Of a DNA stretch of 8,959 nt, positions 6,052-8,959 are shown piece after piece. A program made the position numbers and the translations under genes. Numbering within the stretch: position 1 is the stretch's first letter; every line of letters starts with the position of its first letter. Below the pieces are notes generated by a model, which was not told the origin of the DNA, searched no databases, and saw only the letters and a list, made by a program, of their open reading frames with translations. The stretch is taken from contig JAQGMD010000475.1 in the NCBI GenBank assembly GCA_028292565.1, positions 1-8,959 on the forward strand. The letters are read 5' to 3'. The stretch is from Burkholderia sp. (GTDB lineage: Bacteria; Pseudomonadota; Gammaproteobacteria; Burkholderiales; Burkholderiaceae).

Positions 6052-7734
6052 GTGAAATTGAATTTCCAAAGCATCAAATTTCGAATTGTTGCGCTCGGCA
6101 TCGCACTGATTCTAAGCGGCGTCCTGGTGCGCCACTTTATAGCGTTACCGCTGTTTCAAGAGCATGTGCGCGAACTGGCCGTAACTCAGCAAATGTCCAT
6201 CGCGTCTTATGTCGCACGCGATGTCGACAATAGCATCACATCGCGTCTGGCGTTGATTCACCTATTTGCCGCTGAATTGCCGCCGGAGTTGGCAGGGCAA
6301 CCGGAAAAATTACAAGCCTGGATCAAGGACCGGCAGCAGATCAATCCGATGTTCAACGGCGGTCTGCTGGCGGTACGCCCGGATGGTCACGGCCTGCTCG
6401 CGGAATATCCGGCTGTTCCCGGTCGCAGCCAGCTCGACTACGTGACATCGGACTGGCTCCAGGCCGCTTTACGTGGCAGCAAACCAGTCATCGGCAAGCC
6501 GTCGCGCGGACGCATGAGTGGCGAACCAATCATCGTATTCGCGGCGCCGGTGCGCAATAGTGCAGGCGGCGTCATCGCGATCCTCGCCGGCGTTGCGCAG
6601 TTCAATACGCCGGGTTTTCTCGATCGCATGCAGGAGACGCGGCTGGGCGCGACCGGCGGCTTTTTGCTGATTTCGCCCACGGATCACCTGTTTGTCGCGT
6701 CTAGCGACCCGACCATGACCCTCACGCCGACGCCGCCAACCGGGGTAAATCCGCTGCACGATCGTGCAATGTCCGGTTATCGTGGCACTGGCATCACGGT
6801 CAACGCCAAAGGCGTAGAGGAGCTCTCCGCTATGGTGACGGTGCCCAGCACCGACTGGTTCCTGGTTGCGCGCATATCGACCGAGGAGGCATTTCGTCCG
6901 ATCAAAGAGCTGCGCAGCTTTATGTTCAAGGCCAGTGCGGCCTTCCTGAGCGTGATAGTCGCGATACTGCTGATTGCGTTGCCGCGCATTCTGCGGCCGC
7001 TCACCAGTGCAGCGAGTGCGATACGCGACATGGCCGATGGCAAGATCAAGTTGGCACCGCTGCCGATTGTCCGCGACGATGAAGTTGGCAAGCTGGTGAA
7101 AGGTTTCAATTTTCTTGTGGACAGACTGCGCAACGAAGAGGCGGCGCGAGAGGCCAGCGAGGCGCGGTTGAAGTTCATGGCGCATCACGACTCCCTGACC
7201 GGCTTGTACAATCGCGCAATGCTGGAAGACCACCTGGAGCAGGCGCTGGCACGCATGGAGCGCGACGATTCGCAGATCGCATTGCTGTTTTGCGACATGG
7301 ATGGCTTCAAGGCGATCAACGATCAGTGCGGGCATAAGGCCGGCGATGCCGTACTGCGTCAGGTCGCTCAGCGCTTGTCCGCCGGGCGTCGCCGGGGTGA
7401 TACGGTGGCCCGTTTGGGCGGCGACGAATTTGTCATCCTGCTTACTGGTCTCAACGATGCGCGCGCTGCCGCGACTATCGTTGCCGAGCGATGCCTGGCG
7501 GTAGTCAGCGAACCGTTCGAGTTTGAGGATAAAGCGCTCACACTCGGCATGTCGATCGGCATTGCGCCGCACGCCGGGCCCGCAGTCACGTCGTCCTATC
7601 TGATCGCGCAGGCAGATATTGCAATGTATCAGGCGAAGCGTAAAGGCAAGGGGAAGCTTTTCTTTATGGAAGAAATCATCGACATCGATTTCGGAGAGCG
7701 TACCGCGGTTGATACGTCGAAGCGGCTCGCGTGA
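6052..7734 (+). CDS. Membrane diguanylate cyclase: periplasmic sensor, HAMP, GGDEF
   Basis: This 560-residue protein makes the second messenger c-di-GMP from two GTP. A first membrane helix spans about 10-31 and a second about 291-311. The roughly 260 residues between them form a periplasmic Cache-type sensor whose ligand is unknown. A HAMP linker (about 312-365) and a short helical stalk lead to the GGDEF domain, which begins at HHDSLTGLYNR (378-388). Catalysis looks intact: metal-binding Asp415 in FCDMDGFK, GGDEF at 456-460 and a product-inhibition site RxxD at 447-450, five residues before it. No EAL domain is attached. The start is GTG at 6052; a stop at 6025-6027 rules out anything further upstream in frame except non-start codons. 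The Shine-Dalgarno is weak (GGA). It converges with hmp. Confidence 0.93.
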   Translation: MKLNFQSIKFRIVALGIALILSGVLVRHFIALPLFQEHVRELAVTQQMSIASYVARDVDNSITSRLALIHLFAAELPPELAGQPEKLQAWIKDRQQINPMFNGGLLAVRPDGHGLLAEYPAVPGRSQLDYVTSDWLQAALRGSKPVIGKPSRGRMSGEPIIVFAAPVRNSAGGVIAILAGVAQFNTPGFLDRMQETRLGATGGFLLISPTDHLFVASSDPTMTLTPTPPTGVNPLHDRAMSGYRGTGITVNAKGVEELSAMVTVPSTDWFLVARISTEEAFRPIKELRSFMFKASAAFLSVIVAILLIALPRILRPLTSAASAIRDMADGKIKLAPLPIVRDDEVGKLVKGFNFLVDRLRNEEAAREASEARLKFMAHHDSLTGLYNRAMLEDHLEQALARMERDDSQIALLFCDMDGFKAINDQCGHKAGDAVLRQVAQRLSAGRRRGDTVARLGGDEFVILLTGLNDARAAATIVAERCLAVVSEPFEFEDKALTLGMSIGIAPHAGPAVTSSYLIAQADIAMYQAKRKGKGKLFFMEEIIDIDFGERTAVDTSKRLA

Positions 7735-7792
7735 TCAACACCGGAATGACATGCGTCCGTGCAATCCGGTCAGCAGCAGAAGACCTTGGCGG

Positions 7793-7808
7793 GTGGCTTC
7801 AGAGCCAC
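7793..7808. terminator. Candidate hairpin between converging genes
   Basis: GTGGCT (7793-7798) and AGCCAC (7803-7808) form a perfect 6-bp stem with loop TCAG, 20 bases beyond the hmp stop and 59 beyond the cyclase stop. A second, longer-range pair, ACCGGA at 7740-7745 and TCCGGT at 7765-7770, follows the cyclase stop directly. Neither has a T-run, so termination here is inferred from position rather than shown. Confidence 0.3.
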
Positions 7809-7827
7809 TGCAAGCAGAGTTGAATCT

Positions 7828-8959
<1,132 letters not shown>

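Noticed and set aside
6469..7572. Long minus-strand open frame of 367 codons
   Set aside because: It is wholly antisense to the diguanylate cyclase, whose domains and motifs are unmistakable. Its translation is rich in Arg, Gln and His and resembles no family.

Overview
The window reads like a chromosomal segment of a betaproteobacterium, most likely Burkholderiales. The evidence is a stand-alone Bug/TctC-type periplasmic binding protein (a family greatly expanded in that order), moderately high GC coding sequence, and a dispersed palindromic repeat. I could not fix a genus. No tRNA, rRNA, CRISPR array or complete insertion sequence is visible.

Layout from left to right. Positions 1-123 hold one copy of the palindromic repeat, cut by the window edge. 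Positions 124-756 carry no convincing gene, but contain a small inverted repeat and a pair of 16-bp direct repeats. At 757-1461 (+) lies a multi-pass ion channel protein whose selectivity-filter sequence is unusual. Positions 1462-2497 look like decayed sequence. They include the tail of an arylsulfatase on the minus strand (1732-2040) and a second coding-like remnant just downstream of it. Two minus-strand genes follow: an alpha/beta hydrolase (2498-3292) and a HAD-family phosphatase (3520-4185). They are separated by about 230 bp containing a perfect 12-bp palindrome and an unidentified small open frame.

Divergent from the HAD gene is a Bug-family solute-binding protein (4341-5315, +). A second, shorter copy of the repeat (5348-5464) lies just behind its stop codon. 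A gene-poor stretch follows (5465-6051). Next comes a membrane-anchored diguanylate cyclase with a periplasmic sensor, HAMP and GGDEF domains (6052-7734, +). Converging on it is the flavohemoglobin gene hmp (7828 to beyond the right edge, -), which lacks only about 28 N-terminal codons.

The genes do not form one pathway. They read as independent units: uptake of a small organic acid or similar solute (Bug), a soluble hydrolase and phosphatase, potassium-type ion conduction, c-di-GMP signalling and nitric oxide detoxification. I found no convincing new multi-gene system. The observations most worth a second look are the two-copy palindromic repeat, the atypical channel filter, the arylsulfatase relic and several short palindromes or direct repeats in intergenic DNA.
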